Assembly: GCF_020906515.1 (NCBI RefSeq)
Contig: NC_085853.1
Location: 682,001-746,000 of the forward strand
Direction of reading: 5' to 3'
Source of the DNA: Vanrija pseudolonga
Lineage: Eukaryota; Basidiomycota; Tremellomycetes; Trichosporonales; Trichosporonaceae
Length of the DNA stretch: 64,000 nt
Shown piece by piece: positions 21,304 through 34,162 of this stretch. Position numbers and translations under genes: made by a program. The first letter of the stretch is position 1; each line of letters opens with the position of its first letter. Under the pieces are notes generated by a model. That model searched no databases, was not told the DNA's origin, and saw nothing but the letters and a program-made list of their open reading frames with translations.

Positions 21304-22992
21304 GGGTAGTGTCCTGCCGACGGTAGCATCGGGACCGCGGTGCAGAGTAGGCGTGTCGACATCTGTTAGGAGCACATAGTAGCAGCAGCAACGACATCAG
21401 CAGCAGTAAATCCCTCAAAACCTCAATAATATCACCTCCAAAAACCTTTACCATCTCTCTCTCTCTCTCGCTCCCTCCCTCTCCCTCCTTTCGATTCTCT
21501 GTTAGTCCAACTGCATCGTAGCCAGCCAGCGCCTTGGACACACATCATTACAGAGTGGGCGAGCCATAGCAGTGTGAAATCAATCTTATGAGCTCATGCA
21601 CCACATTCCTGACCAGTGAAACAGGGCCTAGCCACGCGGAGGGGAGACGACGACTGGTGCCAAGCAAGAGTGAAGGCACACACGTTGATTCGGACTTACG
21701 GAAGCTAAATGACGGGTTGCATGGGAGCTATGGGAGGGGAGAGGCCTGAACGTGGGTGTGTAGCGAGAGGCATCGAGGCATCGAGGCAGCGAGACGTGAA
21801 CCCGAAGGTTTGGGGCTCAGGGGAACAAGACACCGGGGGCCAGCGGTATAAAGTTTTGACGCAAAGGCGGCCGTGCGTGCGTGAAGAAGAAGAAAGGCTA
21901 TTCTCACATGTGGAACAACAACATGCAGCACTTGGCACAGACGTCATGCATCTAAACGACGACGACGAGGAATGCGCCCCCATACCGCAGCGCTGCGCGC
22001 GCCTCGACGCGCCGCACCACACTGTGCTCCTCCCTGGATATCAACAAGACAACATAATTCATCACAGATGATAGCATGGCAATTGGACGATCCCTGTAGG
22101 CTGTAGTCTGTAGGCTTAGGCCAGGGAGGGGGGGGGGGAGGGAAGGGGCCTGCTGTCCGTTTACCGTTGCCGCCGCCGCCTCACTGCCCCGGCCCTGGTG
22201 TGGCCGCGCTTAATCCACGTTTAGTGGGTACCTAGACCGGGGATAGAGGTTTGCGTTTCCCTGAGGAGATTTTGCTGCTGCGCCTGGTCTGCCTGCCTGG
22301 GTGATGGGGCAGCACAACTGCGACCTACCTCCTCCCACCTAATGAACAGCCGCCTGCCGCCGCCTGCAGTTTTGCAGGGAACATCATGGTGGGGAGGGAG
22401 CAGGAGGCGGCGGCGTGCGTGTTGTTGGTTCCTATCGAGTATCGAGGTGCATGTCGCTCGCGTCGCGCGCAGCGGCGGGTCTGGCGACTTGATGTTGGTG
22501 CTGCTGCAATCTCGTTTGTGCATCTCTCTGTCATCGTCCTCGCTGTCATCGTTGCCCCCCCATCGCCCCCTTGCTGTGCTTTGCGCATATCACACACAGC
22601 GACTGTCGCCAGATCAGATCTTATTCCATCTCGCCGATCGCCGTGCAGTACGCCGCTCGAGACACCACGACCACCGTCGACTTTACCGACGCGCTCTCTT
22701 CTCCCCGTCCTACCTTCCCGTGTCGTGCAACTCGCCCTGTAAAGACTATTCACCACACACTTTGAGCCGTCACACACCCACACCACATTACACGCACCCA
22801 CGGCCACTTTGTGACTTTTGCACGCACCACTTGCAACCACCACCAACCCGTCACGCCTCACGCCGCACCACCGCACAAACACCAGCTAGCGCAAATCCAC
22901 CTTTGAAACTTCTTTATCTCTCGCAGCCAAGCCATTCCACTCGTCCTCGCACCTCCCCACCTCCCCTCCACCTCCCCCCCAACCTCCCCGGC
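21304..22992. other. Intergenic region and long leader upstream of the Sly41-like gene
   Basis: No supported gene lies here. It contains a CT microsatellite (about 21452-21490), a TATAAAG element near 21846, a G-run near 22121-22135 and, from about 22600, CAC-rich leader-like DNA. The reading frame of the downstream gene is open back to 22342, but that segment encodes His/Arg/Pro/Cys-rich sequence typical of translated leader rather than protein. Confidence 0.5.
21452..21490 (+). repeat. CT-rich microsatellite
   Basis: A tract of TC dinucleotides followed by CCCT units lies in the 3' flank of the proline-rich protein gene. Confidence 0.75.
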
Positions 22993-24687
22993 ATGGACCC
23001 CCGCCATCGTGCGCCATTCGCGCACCAGTCGTCGTCGCTCGACCTCCACAGCCAGTACACACAGTCCCAGCCGCCGCTCCGACCGACGCAATGGGCGCCC
23101 CCCAGCGGTGCCACCCACCTGGGCGTTCCCGGCGTCGTTGGCGGCCCAGGATTCTTCGAGCCAGCACCCACTCCTGCGCCGTCCAAACTCGCATCCGCAG
23201 CCGCTGGATTACTCGGCAGCTTCAAGATGCAGCGTAAAGGCAGCGACGACGGCGACTACTCGCTCGGCACCTCGACCTCGACCGGCAGCAGGTCATCATC
23301 ATGGGACTCGGACTCGCTCCAACGTGCGCTCCCCTCGGCGCAGACGGTCAAGTTTGTCCTCCTCTGCTTCCTCTGGTACGCGACCTCGGCAGTGTCAAGT
23401 AACACGGGCAAGGTCATCCTCAACAACTTCAAGTTCCCAGTGACCCTCGTTATCGTCCAGTTTGCCTTTGTCGCGGGGCTCTGCTGGATCGGCTCGCGCC
23501 GCGAGCTCGGCCTCACAGGTCGTCTGCGCAGCCCAACAAAGGCAATCTTGCGTGGAACCTTGCCCATGGCCATCTTCCAGGTTGGAGGCCACATCTTTGG
23601 CTCGCTCGCCATCAGCCGCGTGCCCGTTAGCACGGTTCACACCATCAAGGTAAGGGGTTGCCGGCATGGCGACAGTGCTAACCACACCTAGGCCCTCTCT
23701 CCCCTCTTCACGGTCCTCGCGTACGCTGTCGTCTTTGGCGTCTCGTACTCGCCGGCAACCTACATCTCAATCCTCCCTCTCACCCTCGGCGTCATGCTCG
23801 CCGTGTCGTTTGACATTTCCTTGTCCAACTTCTTCGGCCTCATCTGCGCCTTTGGCTCTACGATTGTGTTCGTGTCCCAGAACATCTTCTTCAAGAAGGT
23901 CATGCCTAGCCCCGGCTCCAATGCCGAGACTAGCGGTCCCCGCCTCGACAAGATCAACCTCCTCTACTTTTCGAGCGGCATGGCCTTCCTCCTCATGATC
24001 CCCATCTGGCTCTACTCTGATGCCGGCCGGATCGCCAGCATGTGGTTCAACGGCGTCCCGCTTACCGGTAGCGTTGGCGGCAGCAAGGTTGCGCTCTACC
24101 TTTTCATCAACGGCACGGTGCACTTTGCCCAGAACGTGTTGGCATTCCTCATCCTCTCGTCAACCTCTCCCGTGACGTACTCGATCGCCTCGCTCGTCAA
24201 GCGCATTGCTGTTATCTGCCTCGCAATCATCTGGTTCAAGCAGTCGGTCCACGCCATCCAGGCCGTCGGTATCGGTCTCACTGCTGTTGGCCTCTACATG
24301 TACAACAACGCCAAGCGCGACGTTGAAAAGGGCGAGAAGAAGATGCGCCAGGTCGACGCCGTCCACAGCGGCATGCTCCCGACCTCGGTCGCCGACCAGC
24401 GCCTCCTCGAGGGCCGTTCGACCCCTGCTACTGAGAAGCCATACGCCCACCTCGGCAAGGAGTCTCCCCGCCCCTCCTACAGCCACGACTTTGAGAGTGT
24501 CTCAAAGTCGTCTGCCATCCGCTCAGCTCCCCCTCCCATCTTCACCATGCCGCCTCGAGGCGCAAAGGTGTCGCTGCAGGAGCCCTACCCCTCCCCACCA
24601 GCCAGCACGGCCTCGTCCCCACCCCTCCCTGCCGTGCCGCTCGCACGAGGGGACGACACGCCCTCAATCTCCTTGACTGGAGCGTGA
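22993..24687 (+). CDS. Triose-phosphate/nucleotide-sugar transporter family protein, Sly41-like
   Basis: This is a ten-helix drug/metabolite-transporter superfamily protein of the TPT family. Fungal members of the Sly41 branch act in the ER or Golgi. Two exons (22993-23649, 23692-24687; 42 bp intron) encode 550 residues. The N-terminal 110 residues are disordered (Pro/Gln/Ser). The membrane part begins VKFVLLCFLWYATSAVSSNT and includes GKVILNNFKFPVTLVIVQF, the family motif VPVSTVHTIKALSPLFTVL across the splice site, FGLICAFGSTIVFVSQNIFF and SPVTYSIASLVKRIAVICLA. The C-terminal 120 residues are a Ser/Pro-rich cytosolic tail. Substrate cannot be told from sequence. The start at 22993 was chosen because upstream in-frame sequence looks like leader. 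Confidence 0.88.
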
Positions 24688-24962
24688 GCACATCTCACGT
24701 TTAGATCGACATTGTTTAGATTTCATGCCTTCATCACCATTCGACCTCGTTCCTTGCCCCCCTTTGCAACCCCCGCCATCTCACGGGTTGTTGTGCACTT
24801 GCATAGCTTCGCCTCTTTCATTAGATCTTCATAGACACGGCTGAAGTCACCGGCGACGGACACTCCCTCCAATCTCAATACACTGGCGTAACGAGCCGCA
24901 CACACTGTCGACCCCATGCATAATACTTGTTACAAGTTGAACTACTACACGCGTTATTCTCT

Positions 24963-27900
24963 CTAGTCGTCTTCGTCGTTGCCGTTTACCGCTGGGACGG
25001 ACATGCTGTTGCGGTTTGTTCGTCGCCACGAACGTGCTGCCTCTTCCTGCTCGCGCTCGCCCTCTGTGTCCACGGGCTCGTACCCCTCGTTCTTGCGGTT
25101 TGTGGACCACCACCACCAGAAGCTCACACCAGTGAGGGCCACAGCGGCCGTGGTAAGAGCCACCGTCAGCACGAGCCAGCCCCAGCTGCCAGTTTGTCAG
25201 CATTGCCTCGCAGCGCGGCCCACGTGTCCACTTACCGCTCAAACCAGCCGGGGTTGAAGGGGATAAGAACGGCGTCGACGATGATGACACCTCCGCCGAG
25301 GCTCATGCCGCCACGCCAAAGCGGGCCGTTGTCGATTTCGCCACCTTCCTTCTTGTCGTCCTTGGCAATGGTGTGAATGCCAGTGATGCCGTCATCGCGG
25401 CTATGCTTCCAACGCACGCTGGCACGGCCGGAATCTCCCGTCTGTGCTGCGTTGTCATTGTTCGATCCCCCGCGTGCGTTGTGAATGCCAACAATGAAGC
25501 CGTCGGCGCCAAAGGCGCGGAAAGCCAATTGACCATAGCGGGCGGTAGGCGTCAAGAGTGTCGGGTAAACTACATCGTCCTCCAGGGCGAGCGGGTACCC
25601 GTCCTTGGGAGGCTGCTTCGGTCCCTTCTCAACACTGCCCTTGGGCAGAGCAATGTCGAGGCTCGATGGGATGATGTGAAGCTTGAGCAGCTCGAGAAGA
25701 GCGTCATTGTTGGTGAGGTAATGCGTCAAGTTGAGGCGTCCAAACGCAGTGTCGGTTGGCACCAAGACGGTGTAGCTGGGCAGCGCCAAGTCTTCTGTAG
25801 AGTTGTCGGCCTTCCAGGGCTTGGGGCGTGCACGAACAAAGCCGTCGAGGCCAACGCGCTCGAGCTCAATCTGCGTGGGCTCACGGCCTTCGAGCACCCA
25901 GCCGAGGCCGGCCTTGACCATCAGGTCGGCCATCACGCGCTGCTTTGATCCGCGGATCAGCTTGGCAGCGGTAATGTCAACATCGGCTGGAAGAATGACA
26001 CTGTCGACAGCGTGGATGACTCCGGTCTCGGTAAGAGAGTCAATGCCAACGAAGGCGGCCGGGTTGAGCTCTCCGTTGGCTGGAAGAGAGGCGCCAGAAT
26101 CGTGCCCGGCCCACTTGTAAGGCGACGACAGTGTCAACGTCTTGTTTGGAGAGCTCTCCAACACAACGTTGCCGCCTTCTTGAGTCTCGAGAACCGTCTT
26201 GCCATCCTCGACCTCGGTAGTGTAGACGAGCTTCTCCACAGAGTGATAGCGGAGCGTTCTGCGGAGCTCTTCGCGGGCCTCGGGAAGGAGGAGGTACTTC
26301 ATTGCCAGTCCAAGTTGAGCAAACGCCTTGTTGCGAGGAATGAAGTAGGTCGTGCCCTCATTCGCCTTGACGGAGCGTTCGAGGCCTGCGGCGTAGACAG
26401 CGGCAATGTATGTCGACAGCTGCAGATCCGACACAGCAGTCTGCAGCACATCCAAGGGAGGAGACAGGAGCGACGAAATAAAGTAGATTACGCTCTTGCC
26501 GCTCTTGATAGGCGATCCAATGACGAGAGCCCCGCCGATGGAAATCTCGCCATCCTCAATTGTCGCGTCGGTGCCCGGCTTGCGGCGCTCAGACACTTCC
26601 ACATGGACCCGCTGACGTGCTCCGCCCAGCGCAGCAGTCTTGAGCTCTGTCTCGAGGAGCATGCCGTCTTCCAGGTTCTTTGGTGCGACCTGGCCGGGGA
26701 CGATGTGGTACTTGAGCAACGCAGCTAAAGGCGACGTCTCCTCGGGCGGCGGCGGCTTGGTGCCGTCGTCGGGTGCTGTCTGGAGTCCAGCAGCCGCGAG
26801 TGACTGCATCGAGTGGTCACCGCCAGGGACACCGACATTGATCCACCACTCCAGTGCCTCGATAGCTTCGTCGGTTGGCGCCAGGATCGTAAACTCCTTC
26901 TTGGTCTTCTTGCCTGGCACGCCAACATATGTCGACGAGAGGTTTGCCGAGCGGAGGAGGGAGACGAAACGTGTGGCGTTGCGAGACAGCAGCACCTTCT
27001 CGGCCGAGTTGAGCAGCTCGAATCCTTCTGGCAGTAGGAGCTGAGGCAGGACATGGATCACGCCTGGTGTGAGCTCTATGGTAGTACTCTGGCTCACCAT
27101 TTGAAGCAAAGATATCCACAGTCTCGGCAGCCGTGCCGTTGACAAAGATGGAGCCTTGGCTCGGCGACGTAATGTTGAGGTTTCCCGACGCCACAGTCAC
27201 TAGCATCAGCACATACCCCACCCTCAGACGCACCGTTCAGCGGCTTGTTCTTCTTCCACGTATCGCTCCAGCCGACATTGTCGCCGTTGACCCCGAGCAC
27301 GAAACCGGGCGACACGACGCGGCTCAGACCTTCTGCGCCAAACGCCCCCTCGAGGTATCCGCGCTCAATGTCGTCAAACGCCGCCTCAAAGGCACTGTTG
27401 GACGCCGCGAACAGCGTCACGTGCGGCGCCCTGTCCAGCCACGGCGGGAGGGGAGGTGGCAGCGGGTCCGAGGTGTCCAGCAGGCGTGATAGATACGACA
27501 GCGACGGGTGCTTGCGGATAACCTCCTTGATGGACGGGGGCGGCTCGAGCACCGACTCGACGCCCACGACCAGGCCGTTTCGCGCCCAACGAACGCCAAC
27601 CGGAGCCTTGTCCTTGTCCTTGTCCTTGTCCTTGAACGTTGTGTCGTTCCCCTTCCTCTCCCACCCCGCTCCGTCCCAGACCTCGGCCCCGCCCTCACCA
27701 GCATGATCGGCGCCGATACGCCCCCGCACACCGCCCTCAGCCGTCCCAGGGCGCGAGACACGCAGCCGCTGGCCGTGGGTACCGAGCAGGCCCGTCTCGG
27801 GCCACTTCCACGGCGAGCCCGGTGGGGGAAGAGGCGACTCGGGCTCCGAGTCAAGCGGGTACAGCAGCGTCGTCTCAATCGTCATGTTGCTGCTCGTGTT

Positions 27901-28442
27901 CTGCGGCGCCCAGTCGGACGGCCACAGCGTGTAGTTGAGCACATGATACAGGATGTGCTGGCGGAGCGCCCAGCTCTGGTTATCCGCCTCGAGGCGCAGG
28001 CGCTCTCCTTCATCGACGTCTGAGGCTGCCAAAATCTGGGCCTCGAGCGCCAGATCCGCCTCGTCGGGTGGAACGAGCCACTCGTCGAGGCCGCCAGCGC
28101 CGAGCCAGCCGGCCACGCGCACGTCGTCGTCCTCGCTCTTGGGCCGGTGCTCCTCTGCCCACTTGGCCCACGCGTCGTCGGTGGGGGCGAAGAGCGTCGC
28201 GTTTCCAATGTGCCAAAGTAGCGGAATCGACTTGGAGCGCTGCAGCAGGCGCACAAACGTGCCGTGCTGCGTCGAGGCCGAGACGAGGGAGACGAGCGAC
28301 TCGGCCTGCGCGTGCACTGGGGAGTTAGGCGTTGTGGGGAAGGGGCTTGCTTACCTTGACTTGGTGCGCTAGACCCCTGGAAGGTGAGCTGCTCAGCGAC
28401 GGCAGCGCCAGCCAGAGCTAGGAGCGTCACTGCTCCTCTCAT
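24963..28442 (-). CDS. Type I membrane protein with about five fasciclin (FAS1) domains
   Basis: This is a secretory-pathway membrane protein of the fungal FAS1 family, related to S. cerevisiae YLR001C. FAS1 domains mediate adhesion or protein contacts. Five exons (28442-28355, 28316-27234, 27199-27098, 27063-25236, 25185-24963) encode about 1,107 residues. A signal peptide (MRGAVTLLALAGAAVAEQ) begins the protein. FAS1 H1-type motifs recur: TLFAPTDDAW, TLFAASNSAF, TILAPTDEAI, TYFIPRNKAF and TVLVPTDTAF. Several N-x-S/T sites fit a lumenal or extracellular side. The last exon encodes a transmembrane helix (LVLTVALTTAAVALTGVSFWWWW) and an acidic cytosolic tail. A KDKDKDKDK run is encoded by a hexanucleotide repeat. 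Two introns are only 34 bp, yet their removal restores the diagnostic FASNGVIHV motif. Confidence 0.92.
27606..27632 (-). repeat. Hexanucleotide repeat encoding Lys-Asp
   Basis: About four copies of TTGTCC (GGACAA on the coding strand) encode the KDKDKDK run inside the FAS1 protein. The in-frame unit could vary in length between strains without breaking the gene. Confidence 0.85.
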
Positions 28443-29044
28443 GCTTGGTCGTCGCGTCGCAGTGGAGCACGTTGTTGTTGTAGTGGTTTAGGTGGTGATA
28501 TGGGGAAGCTGAGATAGCTGGTCTGTGGCCGCGCGAATCGGGCTACCTGAAAGAGTGTCGGCAGCGTTGAGAGTGTCAAGAAGTTGTCGCGAGAGAGAGT
28601 AAGTGGATGGATGGTACAAGTATCCGAGTTGAGCTTTGGTGGCGATGGAGGGCGAGGAGCAAGGAATGGGAATCAATAGCGTCATTGCAGGGTCAAACAC
28701 CAAGAGGCAAGGTGTGAAGCGAGCGAGGGCTGGATTCTAATCGCCACTCGGTACCAAATAGGGCCAATCCTAATTGACGATTGTCGGGTGGCAACACTGT
28801 GGAGTCACGCTCCAGTGGCGGCGGACAGTGACGCGCACGACCCGCGACTCCAGACGCGGTCGTCAGCGTCACGTCTGGCTGGGCCTTGGTTCCTGGGGCT
28901 GTCTGTCATGCCACAACCGCACTGGTAACAAGGTAATGCAGGTTATATCCAAAGAAATGCTATGGCAAAGTCACCAGGAGGTCCGATTCGTGTTCAGTTC
29001 GTGTGTATATACAACGGTCAAATTGTCATTGTCCATGATTGTGT
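28443..29044. other. Intergenic region: FAS1 promoter and RhoGEF terminator
   Basis: No gene is supported. It includes GGCCAATCC (a CCAAT element) near 28762 in AT-richer sequence, about 320 bp upstream of the FAS1-protein start. Open frames on both strands are short and shadow-like. Confidence 0.5.
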
Positions 29045-32000
29045 TTAAAGAGGAATGCCGTGGGCACGGAGAAGTTTGGCCCAGCTGTAACCGTCAGCAC
29101 GCTCACGACCAATGCACTCACTGCTCGCGCTTTTGACGCTCCTCGTCCAGCTGCTGCTTGAGGCGGCTATTCTCGAGCTGGTACTGGTTGCGCTGCGCCT
29201 TGGTCTCCTGCAGATCTTTGCGCATAGCTGCAGCCGCGAGGTCCGGTTGCGGCAGCGTCAGGTCATTGTACATGCTGTCCAGCTCCGTGTTGAAGGCCTG
29301 GAACTTGTTAGAGGCATGAACTAGGACCTCCTCACTCACCTTGTAGATCTCGTCCAGTTCCATCTCCCGCATACCCAAATGCTCGCGCACCAAGTCCTCG
29401 CGCTCCTTGGATCGCTGTATCTGCGATTCCCAGACGGCAGTGCTCGATGCGTGCTGGGATTCCGCCTCCGCGGCCTGTCGAGCCAGCATTCGAACACGTT
29501 CAGTGTCGGCAAGGGCCTCCTTGAGTCGCGTCTCAAGCTTGTCGCTCGTCTTCACAAGAGCTCGCACAACGTCTTCAGGGGACTGTTCTTTATCACCTTT
29601 GATGGGTGCACCAGGCGACACCACACTGGGGACATCCTCGTATGCGCCGAGCAAGTCGGCTTGACGCTACGCCTCGTCAGCGCCAAACCAAGCCAGATCA
29701 ATCACTCACGCGAATGTTTCGGTTATGAGGCGACCGAGGAAGGCTCGGTGTGCGCGACACATCCCAATGGTTCTCCTTGGTCATCTTGTAGAGGCTCTTG
29801 GCGTCCACTCGGATTCGACGGGTCAAGATACGGGCATCGGCAACCTTTGCGTGTCAGCGGGGCCTTATCCAGCGCTCACCTTTTGTCGAACAGAATTGGC
29901 AGCTGTTGAGAGGTCTGCGTGGTCGCTCATGATGATATCGCAGTCCTCGGTGGCAGACCCAATAGTGTGAACCGTGGCGGCACTGGCGACACTTGCTACA
30001 CTGACAGCCGACACTCGGCGGGAAGGTGTAAGCGTGCCTGTAGCACTCGACTGCCGACTGCCTCGAGGAGTTAGAGTGCTCGTCGAGACCTTTCTCGAAG
30101 AAACTCCTGGGAGTCTAGGTTCTGGTGTTTGTGTCGGCGTCCTTTCCCCCTCACGCCGGTGCATAGGCGAGTCGCTCGGGGAACGCTTGCGGGGTGTGAG
30201 GTGCTCGGCCATGTGTTGACGCTTCTGACCTGATGTCGACCGGAGCGAGGCATTCTCATCCCCGACAACCGACGATCGAGCACTTCCAGAAGTGATGCGG
30301 AGTCGGGGTGGTGCCCCAAGGCCAATCAATTTGCTGGGTGGGGCGTCGGTAAGGTCAACCTCTACCATAGGTGGCTGAGGAAGGGGTCTGCGAGCGGAAC
30401 CCGGAAGATTTGGGAGCGGAGAAACAACACCGAGGGCCGGGTGCGCTTGACCAGGTTGAGGGAGCGGTGGTCGAGGAGACAGAGGTCGTTCGGTGACGGA
30501 CGACCCTTGCCTCGACATGGCCGATGAGTCTGAAGCCAGGGCCAGTGGCGGGGGTAGCGGCGCAACGTAACCACCGGGACGAGGTGAGAGCGCATCCGGC
30601 TTGGCCGAGGACTTTGTGGGCGACTGAGGCAGAGAAGACAATGACGAATCGCGAGTGAGACTGGACTCGTCCCGTGCAAGCACCGAAGACGCAAGGGTAG
30701 GGACAGGAACTCGCGACGGGGTCCGTCGTACTGGGCTCCTGCGTGTGGGAGATTTGACTAACGTGGTCAGCGATCGCACACAGCCTCAACTCACTTGGTG
30801 ACGTGTCCGAGTTGACCTTTTCTTCCATAGCAGCGATTCGGGCGGCGACTCGAGACGGCACAGCTGGGGAGGCCGAGCCAGGTCGGGGTCCATCCGACAA
30901 CTTGCCATGCCCGTCGGAGCGTGACGCCGTAGACGGCGACCGCGCGCCGGCTCGCGAGGGTGACATGGGCGATCTTGGTGTCTGCGGCATGCTCCGTCCG
31001 TCCGAAGTGACAGACCGCTTGTCCGTTGACGTTCCTCTGGTCTCCGCCGTGGATGTCCGGCTGGTGACTGAGCGGCTCCGTTTGGTGCTCGTCGACCCAA
31101 ACGCATCCCCACTGCTTGTATAACCTCCCCGCGACGAGGCAGTGCCACTCCCAAAGAGGTTGGTCGTCACAGCGTCCAAACTCCTTCCAAAGTTGTGCCT
31201 TCGACCAGCGGTAGACGGGGTGTTGGGTGCGGACGCGTTGGCGACAGTGACGGTTTCGTCGGGATGGAAGGCTTTGGAGCGGCATACTGGCAGTCAGCAC
31301 ACAAGTTATGTTCCGCTTCTTACTTCTACGTGCCACCTTCTCCACAATCTCGTCCAAGGGCACCATCGTCTCCTGTTCGTTCAGCCCAAGGTTGGGCAAG
31401 AGCCACGACAGGCGACAAATACCGCCGGCCAGAGGCTGTAGATGGAAAATGAGACTCGGATTCCCGCTGCTACCCATCGGCATGTCCTTGAATTGGCCAT
31501 CTTCGTCGATGCGAATGAGAACCCGAGCCTGGTTATCAGTACGGGTATCATTAACCAGCCCACCTTGGTTTGTTCAGCCTCCCAACCCTCACGATCCCAG
31601 ATGTTCGAGTACAGCTTAGCCACCGAGAAAGGCTCTTTGGCTGGGCCCAAGTCGACCTCTTCAGGAGACTCGAGGACCTGGGGGACAGCCTTGACTTGCG
31701 TCGGAAGGACCTTGGTCCGAGCAAGAGCCTGCGCTGCCCAAATGTTGTGCACGAATCGAAGCTTGTCTTTCCGTGTAGCCGACGGGTCGAACCCAACAGA
31801 GTAGGGAGGGTGAACGGTAGAATAGTGGCGGAAGGTTCGGCTCGCCCACTTGCCAAACTGGTCCATGGGGGGCTTTCCAAAGTCAATGTTGAAGTCTAAG
31901 CTGTCAGATACATTCGTTTATGAGCTCACTCACCTCCGTTTCCAACGTCTGTCACAACAACATTCAGAATATCGACAACACCGCGGAAGCTGAGGCTTTC

Positions 32001-33491
32001 CTTTTTGGAACCATCCTTCTCCTTCACGGCGACACCACCGCCAGACTTGACGAGTTTGGCGACGTCGTCGACGCCGGTAACCTTGGGTCCGCTAATAGAG
32101 CTTGACTGACGTTTGGTGATCATGATCTTGTCGTCAAAGAGGAACAATGTGCAAGGCAACGTTGCTGTACTGCTAGACTCCTTCCGTGGAGACATCAACG
32201 AGCTGGCAGTTATCGACGATCTGTTCGAGGACGCAACCGAGGCCGGGCGTGGACTTTTGGATCCACTGGTGGCGGTGTCCCCGCCAGGGGGAGAATCTTG
32301 CACATCGATGGCGTCAATAAAGTTGCGGTTGTTACTAAACAGGTTTGCCTTGATGTCAGCCTTTGCGACTTGTACACCACTCACGGGAAAGTTCTCGACG
32401 TTGCGCTGCAAGCAGTACATGACTGTGGCTCGCACAGTCTGCTCGTCGGCATCGCATCGAGCGATTCGGGACGCGATCTCGGTTGCCTCCTGCAGTTTGG
32501 CACGCTGAGTGTCAAGGGGAGACATGCACTTGATCATTTCTTGCCAGAGCAGCGTGTAACGAGGCACTCGCTGGACCGGCTCCATCAACAGTTCGCTCAG
32601 CCCAACGTTCTGCACGTTTGTGGTCTGGTACTTTGTATTCTAATCGTTAGTGGGACTCCCGTAGTCGTGCTCACCTCGATGAAGCTGACAAACGCAGGCT
32701 CCTTCTTGAACATCTCCTGGAACGTCTTTTGAGCTTCGTCCTGGTTACCAATGTATGTGCGATACGGGTCGATCGTTTTCAAGGTCTTGAGCTGCACTCT
32801 GTCAGCTCAGCCTATTGCTTGGAACCTACATGTCGCAAACAGACATCTCCAACTTGGGCCGCCGCATTCCCCAAGGCCCACACGGCTTCAAGATCGGCCA
32901 GAAACGACTGAGCGGCTGGCAGGATCACGTCGATGTTGCTGAACAGGGTCTTTGCTTCGTACATGGGCACAATGACAGAGTAGCCCTGCTTGGCAAAGTG
33001 TCGAAGCGGGTCGGCATAGCTCTGGAACATTAGTCACGCAAAGCGCATGGACTCACCATCTTCAACGCTTTGATGCGTGCCACGTAACTCCTCTCCGTCT
33101 TGATAAACTCGTCCAGGATCGCCGAGAGCCTCGTCTGCATCTCAGAGCTTTTCTCCACCGACCACTTTGAGGCAACAGCTCCGCCATTCTCGCTGCGCCT
33201 TGATGGTGTAGTAGGTGTGTTCTGGGAGTTGCGAAGAGCCGACTGAGGGGCAACGGCGTTTCCAAGATGTGAGAGGAGCGCTGTTGTTTCGGGGCCATTG
33301 CGCTCCACCACAACGTCGCACAGGAAGGCCCGCTTGGTGACCTTAAGGCCTGTTTCTCGATCAGTAGACCGGGTAGAGCTGTTGAGGTCGATGGCACTGG
33401 CTTTTGGAGGGAGAGGTGGAGGAGAGGGGGATCGCGCGGTGGGTCCCCTGCTCCTGGGCCGGAATGGAGACCCGGACACGATTGGGGCCAT
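29045..33491 (-). CDS. Rho guanine-nucleotide exchange factor (DH domain) with C-terminal coiled coil
   Basis: It activates a Rho/Cdc42-type GTPase at the cell cortex; the exact GTPase cannot be told. More than ten exons span 4.4 kb and encode about 1,300 residues. The start at 33491 gives MAPIVSGSPFRPRSRG, then SH3-ligand-like PPPLPPK. The DH domain starts LSAILDEFIKTERSYVARIKALK, has its CR3 helix at LLMEPVQRVPRYTLLWQEMI and is followed by a PH-like module (TLFLFDDKIMITKR). A second conserved block, unassigned, spans FGKWASRTFRHYSTVHPPYS to IVEKVARR. A Ser/Arg-rich disordered region leads to a coiled coil (KTSDKLETRLKEALADTERV; RNQYQLENSRLKQQLDEERQ). The last exon encodes WAKLLRAHGIPL. Bud3-like polarity GEFs share an N-terminal DH domain, but the match is not specific enough to name it. 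Confidence 0.87.
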
Positions 33492-34162
33492 GTCACCGGG
33501 GCACAACGGTGCGGACGCTAGTGTCGATGTTTCAATGGATGTCAAGCACAAAGTGGTGCGATGCAAGTGATGGTTGGCAAAGTGTAGAGGTTGAAGGAGG
33601 AGTAAGGTTGGTGTGTGTGTGTATTGAATGTGACGGGGGGGCGGAGAGAGCGCACGACCGACCAAGGGGGAAGTTGATGGCTTTGTTTGGCTCACACATT
33701 GATTGCACAACGCAACGACGACGGCGGCAACCAGAGCCGCAGTCAGGTCAGGGCGGAAAGAAAATCAGGCTCGCTTAAAGCCCATTTGGATGGATAGGCA
33801 CGCGACAAAGGAATTTGACTTTATTCGATTAGGCGTGCATTTGTAGACTGTGGGTGGTGCCTGACATGGCTGGGCGGCGGCCATGACGGAGTAAGTGATG
33901 CCATGTTCGTCGCCAGCGCAGTCAGTCGTCTCCAGTCGCCGGCCCGGCCGACGCCTTCACCCACAGCCTCGTCATTGTCACTGCAATCTTGAATCACTCT
34001 CACCTCGTTAGCATCGCACCCCCCCCATCACAGCATCGGCCACTCTCCCTCTAGCCGAGCCGCCTAGCCCCCCTTCCTTCCCCCCCTCTTGGTTCAGCAT
34101 TGTCGACAATGCCATTAATTCAGTGCTAGGCAGCCTCCATCTCAACCACCGCTCCAGACCAA
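33492..34162. promoter_or_regulatory. Divergent RhoGEF/VPS8 promoter region
   Basis: This 671 bp region lies between two oppositely transcribed start codons. It contains a GT microsatellite near 33612-33622 and CCCCCC/CCCCTC runs near 34018-34085 just before VPS8. No discrete motif could be assigned. Confidence 0.4.

Noticed and set aside
22342-22992. N-terminal extension of the Sly41-like transporter in the same open frame
   Set aside because: The extension is His/Arg/Pro/Cys-rich, has CAC-rich leader-like DNA and no motif; the ATG at 22993 starts sequence of ordinary composition.
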